Source: Streptomyces globisporus (GTDB lineage: Bacteria; Actinomycetota; Actinomycetes; Streptomycetales; Streptomycetaceae). Taken from it: 64,000 bases of DNA. Below, in pieces: positions 54,316-62,598 of the stretch. The first letter of the stretch is position 1. Every line of letters starts with the position of its first letter. The stretch lies in NCBI RefSeq assembly GCF_003501885.1, contig NZ_QWFA01000004.1:1-64000 (forward strand), given 5' to 3'. The notes beneath the pieces were generated by a model. The model saw only the letters and a list, made by a program, of their open reading frames with translations, did not search any database and was not told the DNA's origin. The translations under genes and the position numbers were made by a program.

Positions 54316-54327
54316 TAACGGTAGTTA
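54316..54327. promoter_or_regulatory. TAAC-GGTA-GTTA operator candidate before acyl-CoA dehydrogenase
   Basis: A perfect inverted repeat in an unusually AT-rich patch (54301-54331), directly upstream of the gene and overlapping any promoter there. TetR-type fatty-acid regulators use similar short AT-rich palindromes. Confidence 0.4.
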
Positions 54328-54347
54328 GCATCTGGGGAGTGAGCGTC

Positions 54348-55505
54348 TTGGCGGGTTCGACCGATTTCGACCTGTACCGTCCGGCCGAGGAGCACGACAT
54401 GCTCCGCGAGACGATCCGCGCGCTCGCCGAGTCGAAGATCGCCCCCTTCGCCGCCGCGGTCGACGAGGAGAGCCGCTTCCCGCAGGAGGCGCTGGACGCC
54501 CTGGTCTCGTCGGACCTCGCCGCCGTCCACGTCCCGGAGGAGTACGGCGGGGCCGGCGCCGACGCGCTCGCCACGGTCATCGTGATCGAGGAGGTGGCCC
54601 GCGTCTGCGCCTCCTCCTCCCTGATCCCGGCCGTGAACAAGCTCGGCTCGCTCCCGGTGATCCTCTCGGGCTCCGAGGAGCTGAAGGCCAAGTACCTGGG
54701 CCCGCTGGCCAAGGGCGACGCGATGTTCTCGTACGCCCTCTCCGAGCCGGACGCCGGCTCGGACGCGGCGGGCATGAAGACGAAGGCCGTGCGCGACGGC
54801 GACTTCTGGGTGCTCAACGGTGTGAAGCGCTGGATCACCAACGCGGGCGTCTCCGAGTACTACACGGTCATGGCGGTCACCGACCCGACCAAGCGCTCCA
54901 AGGGCATCTCGGCGTTCGTCGTCGAGAAGTCCGACGAGGGCGTCTCCTTCGGCGCCCCGGAGAAGAAGCTCGGCATCAAGGGCTCCCCGACCCGCGAGGT
55001 CTACCTCGACAACGTCCGTATCCCCGCGGACCGCATGATCGGCGAGGAGGGCACGGGCTTCGCCACCGCGATGAAGACCCTGGACCACACCCGCATCACG
55101 ATCGCGGCCCAGGCCCTCGGCATCGCCCAGGGCGCGCTGGATTACGCCAAGGGCTACGTCCAGGAGCGCAAGCAGTTCGGCAAGCCGATCGCGGACTTCC
55201 AGGGCATCCAGTTCATGCTCGCGGACATGGCAATGAAGATCGAGGCCGCCCGCCAGCTCACGTACGCGGCGGCCGCCAAGTCGGAGCGCGGCGACGCCGA
55301 CCTGACCTTCCAGGGCGCAGCGGCCAAGTGCTTCGCCTCGGACGTCGCGATGGAGGTCACCACGGATGCCGTCCAGCTGCTCGGCGGCTACGGCTACACG
55401 CGGGACTACCCGGTGGAGCGCATGATGCGCGACGCCAAGATCACCCAGATCTATGAGGGTACGAACCAGGTCCAGCGCATCGTGATGGCGCGCAACCTGC
55501 CGTAA
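54348..55505 (+). CDS. acyl-CoA dehydrogenase
   Basis: 385 residues from the TTG at 54348, chosen because GGGGAG ends 8 nt before it and the protein then begins AGSTDFDLYRP at usual family length; a GTG at 54339 is too close to that site. Family features: YALSEPDAGSDAAGMKT flavin loop, WITNAG, the substrate region RKQFGKPIADFQ and catalytic Glu in QIYEGTNQVQR. It is an FAD enzyme forming the alpha,beta double bond of acyl-CoA in beta-oxidation. The electron acceptor would be ETF. Confidence 0.93.
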   Translation: MAGSTDFDLYRPAEEHDMLRETIRALAESKIAPFAAAVDEESRFPQEALDALVSSDLAAVHVPEEYGGAGADALATVIVIEEVARVCASSSLIPAVNKLGSLPVILSGSEELKAKYLGPLAKGDAMFSYALSEPDAGSDAAGMKTKAVRDGDFWVLNGVKRWITNAGVSEYYTVMAVTDPTKRSKGISAFVVEKSDEGVSFGAPEKKLGIKGSPTREVYLDNVRIPADRMIGEEGTGFATAMKTLDHTRITIAAQALGIAQGALDYAKGYVQERKQFGKPIADFQGIQFMLADMAMKIEAARQLTYAAAAKSERGDADLTFQGAAAKCFASDVAMEVTTDAVQLLGGYGYTRDYPVERMMRDAKITQIYEGTNQVQRIVMARNLP

Positions 55506-55530
55506 CGGCCTTCCGCGCAGTGCTCCTTGT

Positions 55531-55560
55531 ACGGCCCCCGGCGGCTCCGCCGGGGGCCGT
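55531..55560 (+). terminator. terminator after acyl-CoA dehydrogenase
   Basis: 14 complementary bases on each side of CT (55531-55544 with 55547-55560), 25 nt after the stop. Confidence 0.8.
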
Positions 55561-55611
55561 CGCGTCGTCGCACTCCGCGTACTCCGGGCTGGTCCGCCGG
55601 CATGCGTGAAC

Positions 55612-56147
55612 TCAGGTGGCGCGTGGATCCCTCTCGGCATCGCCGCCGCCGAGCGGGTCCGCGTCGTGGAAGGCGATCTCCGCGCGGACGGGCCGGTCGG
55701 TCGCGGCCGGCTTGGACCACGCGGCGCGGATCTCCATCGGCTTGAAGGAGTGCGGGCCGCTGCTCCGGAGGCGGGCCAGCGAAACGCCGTCCTCGCCGGG
55801 GAGGAGGACGGCCGACGCAATCAGTGCGACCACCGCGAGAGCGGCGGGCACGAGAGTCCGGGACTCGCCCCCCCCGAGACGCTGCTGATCATCCTCGCCG
55901 TGATCATGATGGTTACCGCGAGTGAGGCCGTCGCGATGAGCCCGAGGGCACGCCACAGCAGTCGGCGCGCCTTGGCGCGTGCCCGGCTGCGCGCCCGGAA
56001 GCCGACCATGTCACCACAGGTGGCGCACCGCAGAGACCCGGTTCGGACCCCCTCGGGCGGACGGTCGACCCAGGCGGTCCGGAGCCGGTAGTAGTGGTAG
56101 GTGTCCGATCCGCGGTGCTTGGTGTGCGTCATATGGATCAGCCGCAT
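55612..56147 (-). pseudogene. two-helix membrane protein gene broken by a frameshift at a C8 tract
   Basis: On the minus strand, one frame gives the N-terminal half from ATG at 56132 or 56147: MTHTKHRGSDTYHYYRLRTA..., a CATCGDMVGF pair of Cys and one membrane helix (ALGLIATASLAVTIMITARM). It runs into the run 55868-55875 (C8 on the plus strand). The next frame continues smoothly with a second helix (LVPAALAVVALIASAVLL) and SGPHSFKPMEIRAAW to 55612. One extra base in the tract, or two fewer, would join the halves into about 175 residues. A pseudogene, phase-variable gene or sequencing error. Confidence 0.7.
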
Positions 56148-56347
56148 TCCGACCCTGGGTCCGACCTGCTGCACTCCGCCCTCCGTCGTCCGCTCGCTGT
56201 GAGCATCCCCGGTCGGACCACGGTGCGGATGAACTCGGCTGCGTGCCCAGGCAGTTCGGAGGTGGATGGTCGGCTGAACGGTCGACTCCGGCCAGGGTCT
56301 CTGGCCGTCGCGTTCCCAGGAATGATGGACTGCGTGCCGTGGCGACC

Positions 56348-57034
56348 ATGACGACCCGAGTCCTGCGGGCAATCGACCGATTCCACAGCACTCATCCCTG
56401 GGACCACAACGCCCACCACCACCGCTGGATCATGCGGCAGGTTCCCCGGTGCTTCGACATGGCCCTGGACATCGGATCGGGCAGCGGAGACCTCGCCCGG
56501 CTCCTGGCCACGCGAGCCACGGGAGTGCAGGGTGTGGACGTCGACCGTGCCATCGTCGCGAAGGCCCGGGAGCTCACGGGCCCGGCCGTCCCCGTGACGT
56601 TCACCGCCTCGGACGCGCTGACGGAGACGCCGCCCGGGCCCTACGACGTCATCACGTGCGTCGCCGCCCTCCACCACCTGCCGTTCTCCGAGGCCCTCAC
56701 CCACTTTCGCCGGCACCTGGCGCCGGGCGGGACCCTGGTCGTCGTCGGGGTCGCCCGGGCGGCGTCCCTCGGCGATCACCTCCTCGGCGCTGTCGCGATC
56801 CCGCTGAACATCGCCATGGCCTGGATCAAGAACAAGGGGCGCCGGGCACCACGGCCGGACTCCATGACCGCTCCCACTCGTCCGGCGACCATGACCTTCG
56901 CCGAGATCGTCCGCGAGGCCCGCCGCGTTCTGCCCGGAGCTCGGCTGCGCAGACGTCTGTTCTGGCGCTACACCTTGGTCTGGCATCAGCGGCCTGGCGG
57001 GGGCCGTACGCATCCCCCTGGGGTGGGCCGATGA
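56348..57034 (+). CDS. class I SAM-dependent methyltransferase
   Basis: 228 residues. Motif I is ALDIGSGSGDLARLLA (about 39-54), followed by VDVDRAIVAKAREL and a post-I acidic Asp. The core ends with the lipid-type region LHHLPFSEALTHFRRHLAPGGTLVVVG. It resembles small UbiE-like methyltransferases. ATG at 56348 is used, but a GTG at 56339 in frame is possible; no strong ribosome-binding site is seen for either. The stop overlaps the TmrB-like gene (ATGA), so the two proteins are probably made together. Confidence 0.8.
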   Translation: MTTRVLRAIDRFHSTHPWDHNAHHHRWIMRQVPRCFDMALDIGSGSGDLARLLATRATGVQGVDVDRAIVAKARELTGPAVPVTFTASDALTETPPGPYDVITCVAALHHLPFSEALTHFRRHLAPGGTLVVVGVARAASLGDHLLGAVAIPLNIAMAWIKNKGRRAPRPDSMTAPTRPATMTFAEIVREARRVLPGARLRRRLFWRYTLVWHQRPGGGRTHPPGVGR

Positions 57035-57555
57035 TCATCTGGCTGAACGGAACCTTCGGCGCGGGCAAGACCACCACCGCGAAGGAGGTGACCTCGCTCC
57101 TCCCGGGCTCCCGGCTCTTCGACACCGAGACGGTCGGCTGGATGCTCCGGCACATCCTGGGGGTGCCGGAGAAGGACTTCCAGGACTTCCCGCCCTGGCG
57201 GGGGCTCGTGGTGGAGACCGCGCGACAGGTGCTCGACCATGTCGGCGGCACGCTGGTGGTGACGCAGACCGTGCTGGTCGAGGCGTACTGGCAGGAGATC
57301 CACGACGGCCTGACCCGGGCCGGCATCCCCGTGCACCACTTCCTGCTCCACACCGACCGCGACACCCTCGTCGAGCGCATCGAGACCGACACCAAGCCCG
57401 ACAGCGCCGGTGCCAAGCAGTGGCGGCTGGACCACCTGACCGACTACGAACGGGCCCTGCCGTGGCTCCGCCGGGAGGCTCAGGTGGTGGACACGACCGG
57501 TGTCCTGCCCGCCGAGGTGGCGGCGACCCTCCTGCGAGGGGTGCGCACCGGCTGA
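57031..57555 (+). CDS. TmrB-like P-loop protein (tunicamycin resistance type)
   Basis: 174 residues, starting MIIWLNGTFGAGKTTTAKE, a Walker A loop (G-x4-GKT) at the extreme N-terminus. The order of motifs (DTETVGWMLRHIL, DFPPWRGLV, VVTQTVLVEAYWQEI, VHHFLL, RDTLVERI) follows the B. subtilis TmrB protein along the chain. TmrB confers tunicamycin resistance by binding the drug. It lacks the C-terminal membrane-associated part of TmrB. Coupled to the methyltransferase upstream. Confidence 0.75.
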   Translation: MIIWLNGTFGAGKTTTAKEVTSLLPGSRLFDTETVGWMLRHILGVPEKDFQDFPPWRGLVVETARQVLDHVGGTLVVTQTVLVEAYWQEIHDGLTRAGIPVHHFLLHTDRDTLVERIETDTKPDSAGAKQWRLDHLTDYERALPWLRREAQVVDTTGVLPAEVAATLLRGVRTG

Positions 57556-57572
57556 CCGTCCGTCGCGACGGA

Positions 57573-58145
57573 TCAGCGGACGACCTCGAAGACGTTCTTC
57601 TGGATGCCGTTCGCGTACGCCTCGTGCTCGACCAGCTTCAGCTTCTGCTGGTCCTTGTCCGTCGTGCTGAACAGGCGCTTGCCCGCGCCGAGCAGGACCG
57701 GGAAGACCAGCAGGTGGTACCGGTCGATCAGGTCGGCGTCCGCGAGGTTCCGGTTCAGCTCGGTGCTGCCGTGGACGATGATCGGGCCGCCCTCGGTCTC
57801 CTTCAGCGCGGCGACCTCGTCCAGCGACCGCAGGATGGTGGTCTCGCCCCAGTCGGACACCAGGTCGCCGTCGGTGAGCTTGGTGGAGACGACGTACTTC
57901 GGCATCGCCTTGTACCCGGTGAACTCCTCCATGCCCGGCCACACCGGGCTGAACGCCTCGTAACTGGCCCGGCCCATCATCAGGGCCGCGGCCTCGTCCT
58001 GCTCCCGGGCCTTGAGCTCGTACGCCTCCGGCAGGAACTCGATGTCCTTGAACGTCCACCCCGAGTTCCGGTAGCCGGGCTCGCCGCCGGGGGCCTCCAT
58101 GACACCGTCGAGCGAAACGAAGGCGGTGCTGATCAGGGTGCGCAT
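57573..58145 (-). CDS. RibD C-terminal/dihydrofolate reductase-like protein
   Basis: 190 residues from ATG at 58145 (AGGAG 6 nt upstream). RibD_C/DHFR fold: MRTLISTAFVSLDGVMEAPGGEPG, LMMGRASYEAFSPVW, YVVSTKLTDG, IIVHGSTELNRNL and VFPVLLGAGKRLF. Such stand-alone proteins are predicted NADPH reductases with no established substrate. It is convergent with the TmrB-like gene; both stop codons lie in a small palindromic stretch. Confidence 0.88.
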   Translation of the reverse strand: MRTLISTAFVSLDGVMEAPGGEPGYRNSGWTFKDIEFLPEAYELKAREQDEAAALMMGRASYEAFSPVWPGMEEFTGYKAMPKYVVSTKLTDGDLVSDWGETTILRSLDEVAALKETEGGPIIVHGSTELNRNLADADLIDRYHLLVFPVLLGAGKRLFSTTDKDQQKLKLVEHEAYANGIQKNVFEVVR

Positions 58146-58290
58146 CAGGTCTCCTGGGTGTGTCGGGGCGGGCCTCGTTCGGCGCCGGGCGTCGCTTCTC
58201 ACTCTTACGGATGTACTGACCGCGTGCCAGACGAAAACTCATCGGTCCCATGTCCTCGAACCGCCGGACAGCTTCCCGGCCACGGGCCGG

Positions 58291-58296
58291 TAGCCT
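58291..58296 (+). promoter_or_regulatory. -10 box of a probable leaderless transcript
   Basis: TAGCCT ends 8 nt before the ATG at 58305, with only pyrimidines between. Confidence 0.4.
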
Positions 58297-58304
58297 CCCT
58301 CCCC

Positions 58305-58784
58305 ATGACCGAAGCGACCGAACTCGACAGGCTGACCGCCCTCTTCAGCGCCCTGGGGGCGGACGCCGACGCCCGTGACTGGGCGGAGTCCGAGGCCGAG
58401 GAGGGGCTGCCGCAGCTCGCCCGCTACCGCCTCCTGCGGACGGTGTGGCAGGACGTCGACGCCTGGGGCACGGCCGCCCGGCAGTGGGTGGACGCCTACC
58501 GCGCCGACGGGGCGGCGGCCGACGCCGTCGATCGCGCTCTCGCGGCCGGCCTCACCACCGAGGACCTCGGCGCGCTGGCCCGCGAGGTCGCCAGGGAGAC
58601 CGCGTTCGGGGTGCTGTACGCCCTGGCGGACCCGGCGGACGGCTCGCTCCCCGCCGAGGTGGAGGCGCAACTGCCCGGCTGGCGGCTCGCGGAGCTGAAC
58701 GCGGCGGGCGCACCGACCGGCCGCCATCTCGACGCCCTCCACGAGGATTTCGCCGAACTCGAACCGAAGGGGACCACGCTGTGA
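58305..58784 (+). CDS. small acidic helical protein of unknown function
   Basis: 159 residues, acidic and almost entirely helical (MTEATELDRLTALFSALGAD...). No cysteine, signal or membrane helix, no recognised domain. The opening ATEATE-like codons resemble the start of the next gene, and the stop overlaps that gene's GTG start (GTGA). The coupling suggests it is a partner of the methyltransferase. Confidence 0.65.
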   Translation: MTEATELDRLTALFSALGADADARDWAESEAEEGLPQLARYRLLRTVWQDVDAWGTAARQWVDAYRADGAAADAVDRALAAGLTTEDLGALAREVARETAFGVLYALADPADGSLPAEVEAQLPGWRLAELNAAGAPTGRHLDALHEDFAELEPKGTTL

Positions 58785-59710
58785 CCGAGGCGACCGAGGC
58801 GACCGAGGCGACCGAGGCGACCGAGGCGACCGGGGTGACCGGGGCGACCACCCCCTTCGACCACGCCGAGCGCCGCATCTGGTCCGGCAAGGCCGAGGCG
58901 TACGCCGACACCTACGCCCAGCTCTGCGCTCACCTCGTTCCGGCCCTCCTCGACGCCGCCGATGTGGGGCCCGGCACCCGCGTCCTCGACGTGGGCTGCG
59001 GCAGCGGAACCGTGAGCGTGGCGGCGGCCGCGCGGGGAGCGTCCGTGTACGCGGCCGACGCCGACCCCGGCATGGCGGCCGCGACCCGCCGAGCCGTACC
59101 GGGCGTCACCCCACACATCGCCCGACTCCCCGAACTGCCCTACGCCAACGACACGTTCGACGCCGTCGTCGGCAACTTCGTGCTCAACCACGTGGGCCGC
59201 CCCCTCGCCGCCCTGGCCGAACTCCGCCGGATCACCCGCCCCGGCGGCCGGGTCGCGGTCACCATCTGGCGGTCGCCCGGAGCCCCCGGCCAGACCCTGA
59301 TCGGCCGAGCCGCCCAGGCCGCCGGCCTCATCCGCCCCACCTGGCTCCCCGCCCTCGCACCGCAGGACGACTTCCCCCGTACGCCCGAAGGGCTCGCGGC
59401 CCTGCTCGACACGGCCGGGCTCCTCGGCGCGAGGTGCTCCGAGGTGGCCTGGAAGCACCGCTGCGACCCGGACACCTGGTGGGCGGGGGCCGAGCGGGGG
59501 GTCGGCGCGATCGGGCAGGTCCTCAACAGCGGAGGCACGGAGGGGCTGGCGGCGGCGCGGAGCGCGTACGACGACCTGTGCGCCGAATTCCACGTACGGG
59601 ACGGCCTGTTGGTGCTGCCGCACGTCGCGCTGCTGGCATCCGGCAGGGCCTCGGAAGCCGGATCTCCTGGCGAAGGATCGTCCGGCCGCCTTCCGGCGGC
59701 GACCAAGTGA
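58781..59710 (+). CDS. UbiE-like methyltransferase with N-terminal Thr-Glu-Ala repeats
   Basis: 309 residues from GTG. The first 20 residues are TEA repeats encoded by a 9-bp tandem array. A methyltransferase domain follows: VLDVGCGSGTVSVAAA (motif I), VYAADADPGMAAATRR, and the motif near FDAVVGNFVLNHVGRPLAALAELRRITRPGGRVAVTIW. The C-terminal 90 residues add a helical region. The substrate is unknown; similar genes act on quinones, lipids or small molecules. Confidence 0.85.
   Translation: MTEATEATEATEATEATGVTGATTPFDHAERRIWSGKAEAYADTYAQLCAHLVPALLDAADVGPGTRVLDVGCGSGTVSVAAAARGASVYAADADPGMAAATRRAVPGVTPHIARLPELPYANDTFDAVVGNFVLNHVGRPLAALAELRRITRPGGRVAVTIWRSPGAPGQTLIGRAAQAAGLIRPTWLPALAPQDDFPRTPEGLAALLDTAGLLGARCSEVAWKHRCDPDTWWAGAERGVGAIGQVLNSGGTEGLAAARSAYDDLCAEFHVRDGLLVLPHVALLASGRASEAGSPGEGSSGRLPAATK
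58783..58845 (+). repeat. 9-bp tandem repeats at the start of a methyltransferase gene
   Basis: Five perfect GACCGAGGC units (58783-58827) followed by two variants. Each unit adds Thr-Glu-Ala in frame, so copy-number change would lengthen the N-terminus without a frameshift. Confidence 0.85.
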
Positions 59711-59727
59711 AACGGGGACAGTGACCG

Positions 59728-60324
59728 ATGGACAAGAAATGGCTGCCGCTGACGATCACGCTCGGCGTCGCAGGGGTGGCCGTGGTGACGGCGAGCGTCT
59801 GGCCCGACAGCGTGGAGAAGCCGCCGCTGCCGCAGAGCCTGTGCCATGGTGCGCTCAGCCGGGAGACGGCGGAGCTGATAGACGACGGCAAGGGCGGAGA
59901 GGTCAGCGCGGGCGAGTCGGAGAGCAAAGGCGGGGCCACCGACCACGCGGTGCTCAAGACCTGCCACGTGCTGCGTGCCGGCCCGCACGGAGAAGGTCCG
60001 CGGGGGGTCTACGAACTGGTCGTCGAGGACACGCGGAGCGCCCCCGGGGCCAAGAAGGGCTCCGCCCCTCTTGGCCCCGGGTTCACCGGCTGGGCGCTCC
60101 CCGACCGGGCCGAGGTCACGTTGCCCACTGGCTGCGCCGCCCGCATGGGCTCGGCCGCCCCGCATGTCAAGGCGTCGCTCGTCGTGCCCTCGCAGGACGA
60201 GGAACGCCTGTACAGGCGGGGAGAGAAGCCACCCGTCGACCCGGACACCGCGACCCGCAACAACGCGACCGTGATGCGGGAAGCGGCCACCAGGCTCGCC
60301 AAGAGGTACGGCTGCGCCGACTGA
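59728..60324 (+). CDS. membrane-anchored or secreted protein of unknown function
   Basis: 198 residues; ATG with GGGGA 9 nt upstream. A hydrophobic segment at about 5-23 (WLPLTITLGVAGVAVVTASVW) is a membrane anchor or signal. The exported part has four Cys (LCHG, KTCHV, TGCAA, YGCAD) and a C-terminal helix. No domain is recognised. It follows the methyltransferase gene after 17 nt and may be in the same operon. Confidence 0.7.
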   Translation: MDKKWLPLTITLGVAGVAVVTASVWPDSVEKPPLPQSLCHGALSRETAELIDDGKGGEVSAGESESKGGATDHAVLKTCHVLRAGPHGEGPRGVYELVVEDTRSAPGAKKGSAPLGPGFTGWALPDRAEVTLPTGCAARMGSAAPHVKASLVVPSQDEERLYRRGEKPPVDPDTATRNNATVMREAATRLAKRYGCAD

Positions 60325-60508
60325 CCGTGCCCTGCCTGCCGTGCCGCCTCCCAGCGCTGGGCCCGGCAGGCGCGGCACCGGATCGTGGGGCGCCACGAAC
60401 CGGTGTGAGCAGGCGAGGCGCCCGCCTTCGCGGCGGAGACCGCGGAAACCCTGACACCGGCACCCCCCTTCGGCACGCGGCGAGCAGAGGGCGTCCACGA
60501 ACGGCGAA

Positions 60509-60537
60509 GGGCGCCGGGCGGCAATCGCCCGGCGCCC
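60509..60537 (-). terminator. terminator of the first LytR-CpsA-Psr gene
   Basis: A 12-bp perfect stem (60509-60520 with 60526-60537), 22 nt past the stop on the minus strand. Confidence 0.78.
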
Positions 60538-60558
60538 TCAACGGCTGGGTGAACGGCC

Positions 60559-61872
60559 TCAGTTGCCCTTGACCGTGACCTTCTCGTCGTTGTTGAGCTG
60601 CTGCACCAGCTGCTTCACCTTGGCCTTGTCCCAGACCAGGTTCCCGTTGACGCTGCCCGAGATCGGCATGTTCATCGACGTACCGTCGCCGCCCGTGACG
60701 CCCTTCATCGCGAAGAACATGTTGCCCAGCGCCCAGAGCGACATGTCCTTGTCCACGATCAGCGTGTCCAGGCCCGCGCCCATCGTCGGGTACAGCTTGA
60801 ACGGGTTGAGGATCGTGGACGGGGTCGCCGTCTGGCTCGCCAGCGCCGCGAGGAACTTCTGCTGGTTCTTCGTACGGTCCAGGTCGCTGCCCTTGAACGC
60901 GTAACGCGTACGGACGAAGGCGAGGGACTGCTCGCCGTTCAGCGTCTGCTTGCCCGCCTGGAAGTCGGCCCCGGACTTCTTGTCCTTGAACGCCTCCGGG
61001 ATGTCCAGCTCTACCCCGCCGATCGCGTCCACGATCTTCGCGAAGCCGCCGAAGCCGATCTCGACGTAGTGGTCGATGTGCAGGCCGGTGTTGAACTCGA
61101 CCGTACGGACGAGGAGTTCGGGGCCGTCCTCGGCGTAGGCGGCGTTCAGCTTCACCTGCCGGCCTGTGCCCTGGAACATCTTCCCGGACTCGGACCCCTT
61201 GAAGGACGGGATCTCGACGTTGGAGTCGCGCGGCAGCGAGATCAGCGTCGGGCCGTTCGAGCCGTCGTGCAGGATCATCATCGAGTCGGTGCGCTTGCCC
61301 TCGGCGGAACCGGTGCGCAGCCGCTTCTTCTCCTCGTCCGACATGCCCTCGCGGCTGTCGGACCCGACGATCAGGTAGTTCGTGCCGTCGCCGGACTCCG
61401 GCCGCTCGATGACCTTGGAGAGGTCCACCTCGCGCTTCAGCTTCGAGTCGGCCCAGAAGTACGTCGAGATCGAGACCGTCAGCACCACGACCACCAGGGT
61501 CAGCGCGCCGAGCTTGATCCGGCGGCGCCAGTCCGGGGCCGGGCGGCCCTGGACGTAGCCTCCGTCTCCGCCGCCGCGACGGCCACCGCCGCCCCGGCCG
61601 CCGGAGCCGCCGCTGCCCGATCCGTAGACCTGGCCCGTGTTGTAGCCGCTGTCGTACCCGGGCTCGGGGCTGTGGCCGTACCCGCCGTCCTGGTAACGGT
61701 CGTCGTACCCCTGGCTCTGCGGCGGTACCTGCGGCCGCTGCGGGGTACGGGGCTGGGCCGGGCGGCGCTGGATGTGCGGCATCGACCGGGCGCCCTCGGG
61801 CTGGGAGCTGGCGCTGCCCCGCCCGTAGCGTTCGCTGCGGTCGCCGGTCCGTCGATCGGGCCAATCGTTCAT
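60559..61872 (-). CDS. LytR-CpsA-Psr family cell-wall glycopolymer ligase
   Basis: 437 residues from ATG at 61872. A cytoplasmic tail of about 115 residues is Gly/Pro/Gln/Tyr-rich (GYDDRYQDGGYGHSPEPGYD), then a single membrane helix (about 123-143, GALTLVVVVLTVSISTYFW). The LCP domain has NYLIVGSDSR, the charged RTDSMMILH, SLPRDSNVEIP with catalytic Arg/Asp, KLNAAYAEDGPELLVRTVE and FVRTRYAFKGSDLDR. It attaches teichoic acids or other polymers to peptidoglycan from undecaprenyl phosphate. A second copy lies nearby at 62599. Confidence 0.93.
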   Translation of the reverse strand: MNDWPDRRTGDRSERYGRGSASSQPEGARSMPHIQRRPAQPRTPQRPQVPPQSQGYDDRYQDGGYGHSPEPGYDSGYNTGQVYGSGSGGSGGRGGGGRRGGGDGGYVQGRPAPDWRRRIKLGALTLVVVVLTVSISTYFWADSKLKREVDLSKVIERPESGDGTNYLIVGSDSREGMSDEEKKRLRTGSAEGKRTDSMMILHDGSNGPTLISLPRDSNVEIPSFKGSESGKMFQGTGRQVKLNAAYAEDGPELLVRTVEFNTGLHIDHYVEIGFGGFAKIVDAIGGVELDIPEAFKDKKSGADFQAGKQTLNGEQSLAFVRTRYAFKGSDLDRTKNQQKFLAALASQTATPSTILNPFKLYPTMGAGLDTLIVDKDMSLWALGNMFFAMKGVTGGDGTSMNMPISGSVNGNLVWDKAKVKQLVQQLNNDEKVTVKGN

Positions 61873-61952
61873 CCGAACAGTGTGCCGCCCCGGCCCACGG
61901 CTATTACAGGGTGTAAGGGAAATCGCACCAGGGCTGTTGCGAACCTGATGCA

Positions 61953-61982
61953 TTCTGCGGGATCGCGGGCCCCGCATAAGGT
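61953..61982 (+). promoter_or_regulatory. promoter of a probable leaderless thioesterase mRNA
   Basis: TTCTGC at 61953-61958 and TAAGGT at 61977-61982 are 18 bp apart; the ATG is 7 nt after the -10 box. Confidence 0.45.
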
Positions 61983-61989
61983 GGACGGT

Positions 61990-62559
61990 ATGACAGATCA
62001 GGCCACCGGCGTAACAGATCCGGCCAACCGCTCGGAGGGTGACATCCCGGGCAAGCCGACCGCGGCGTCCCGGACCACCCTCAGCCACATCATGACCGGC
62101 AGCGACACCAACCTCCTCGGCACGGTGCACGGTGGCGTGATCATGAAACTGGTCGACGACGCCGCGGGCGCGGTGGCCGGCCGGCACTCCGGTGGGCCCG
62201 CCGTGACCGCGTCGATGGACGAGATGGTCTTCCTGGAGCCGGTCCGCGTCGGCGACCTCGTCCATGTGAAGGCCCAGGTCAACTGGACGGGCCGGTCCTC
62301 CATGGAGGTCGGCGTCCGGGTCATGGCCGAACGCTGGAACGAGTCCACCCCCGCCCAGCAGGTCGGCAGTGCCTATCTGGTCTTCGCCGCCGTCGACGGG
62401 GACGGCAAGCCGCGCCGCGTACCGCCGGTGATCCCCGAGACCGAGCGCGACAACCGGCGCTACCAGGAGGCGCAGATCCGGCGCACCCACCGGCTCGCCC
62501 GCCGCCGCGCGATCAAGGAACTGCGCGAGAAGCGCGCCGCCGAGGGCATCGACGACTAG
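61990..62559 (+). CDS. hot-dog fold acyl-CoA thioesterase
   Basis: 189 residues. After a 25-residue polar start comes the BFIT/ACOT-type hot-dog domain: TNLLGTVHGGVIMKLVDDAAGAVA with the HGG loop, SMDEMVFLEPVRVGDLVHVKA, and a basic helical C-terminus (RRTHRLARRRAIKELREKR). It hydrolyses acyl-CoA to the free acid. It lies between two minus-strand LCP genes, but no functional link is evident. Confidence 0.9.
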   Translation: MTDQATGVTDPANRSEGDIPGKPTAASRTTLSHIMTGSDTNLLGTVHGGVIMKLVDDAAGAVAGRHSGGPAVTASMDEMVFLEPVRVGDLVHVKAQVNWTGRSSMEVGVRVMAERWNESTPAQQVGSAYLVFAAVDGDGKPRRVPPVIPETERDNRRYQEAQIRRTHRLARRRAIKELREKRAAEGIDD

Positions 62560-62598
62560 TCACGCGTACGGGCGGCGCCCCGCGCAGACCCCGGGTCC

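Noticed and set aside
57551-57577. Palindromic stretch between TmrB-like and RibD-like genes as an operator
   Set aside because: It spans two convergent stop codons, far from any start, so a short shared terminator is the simpler explanation.
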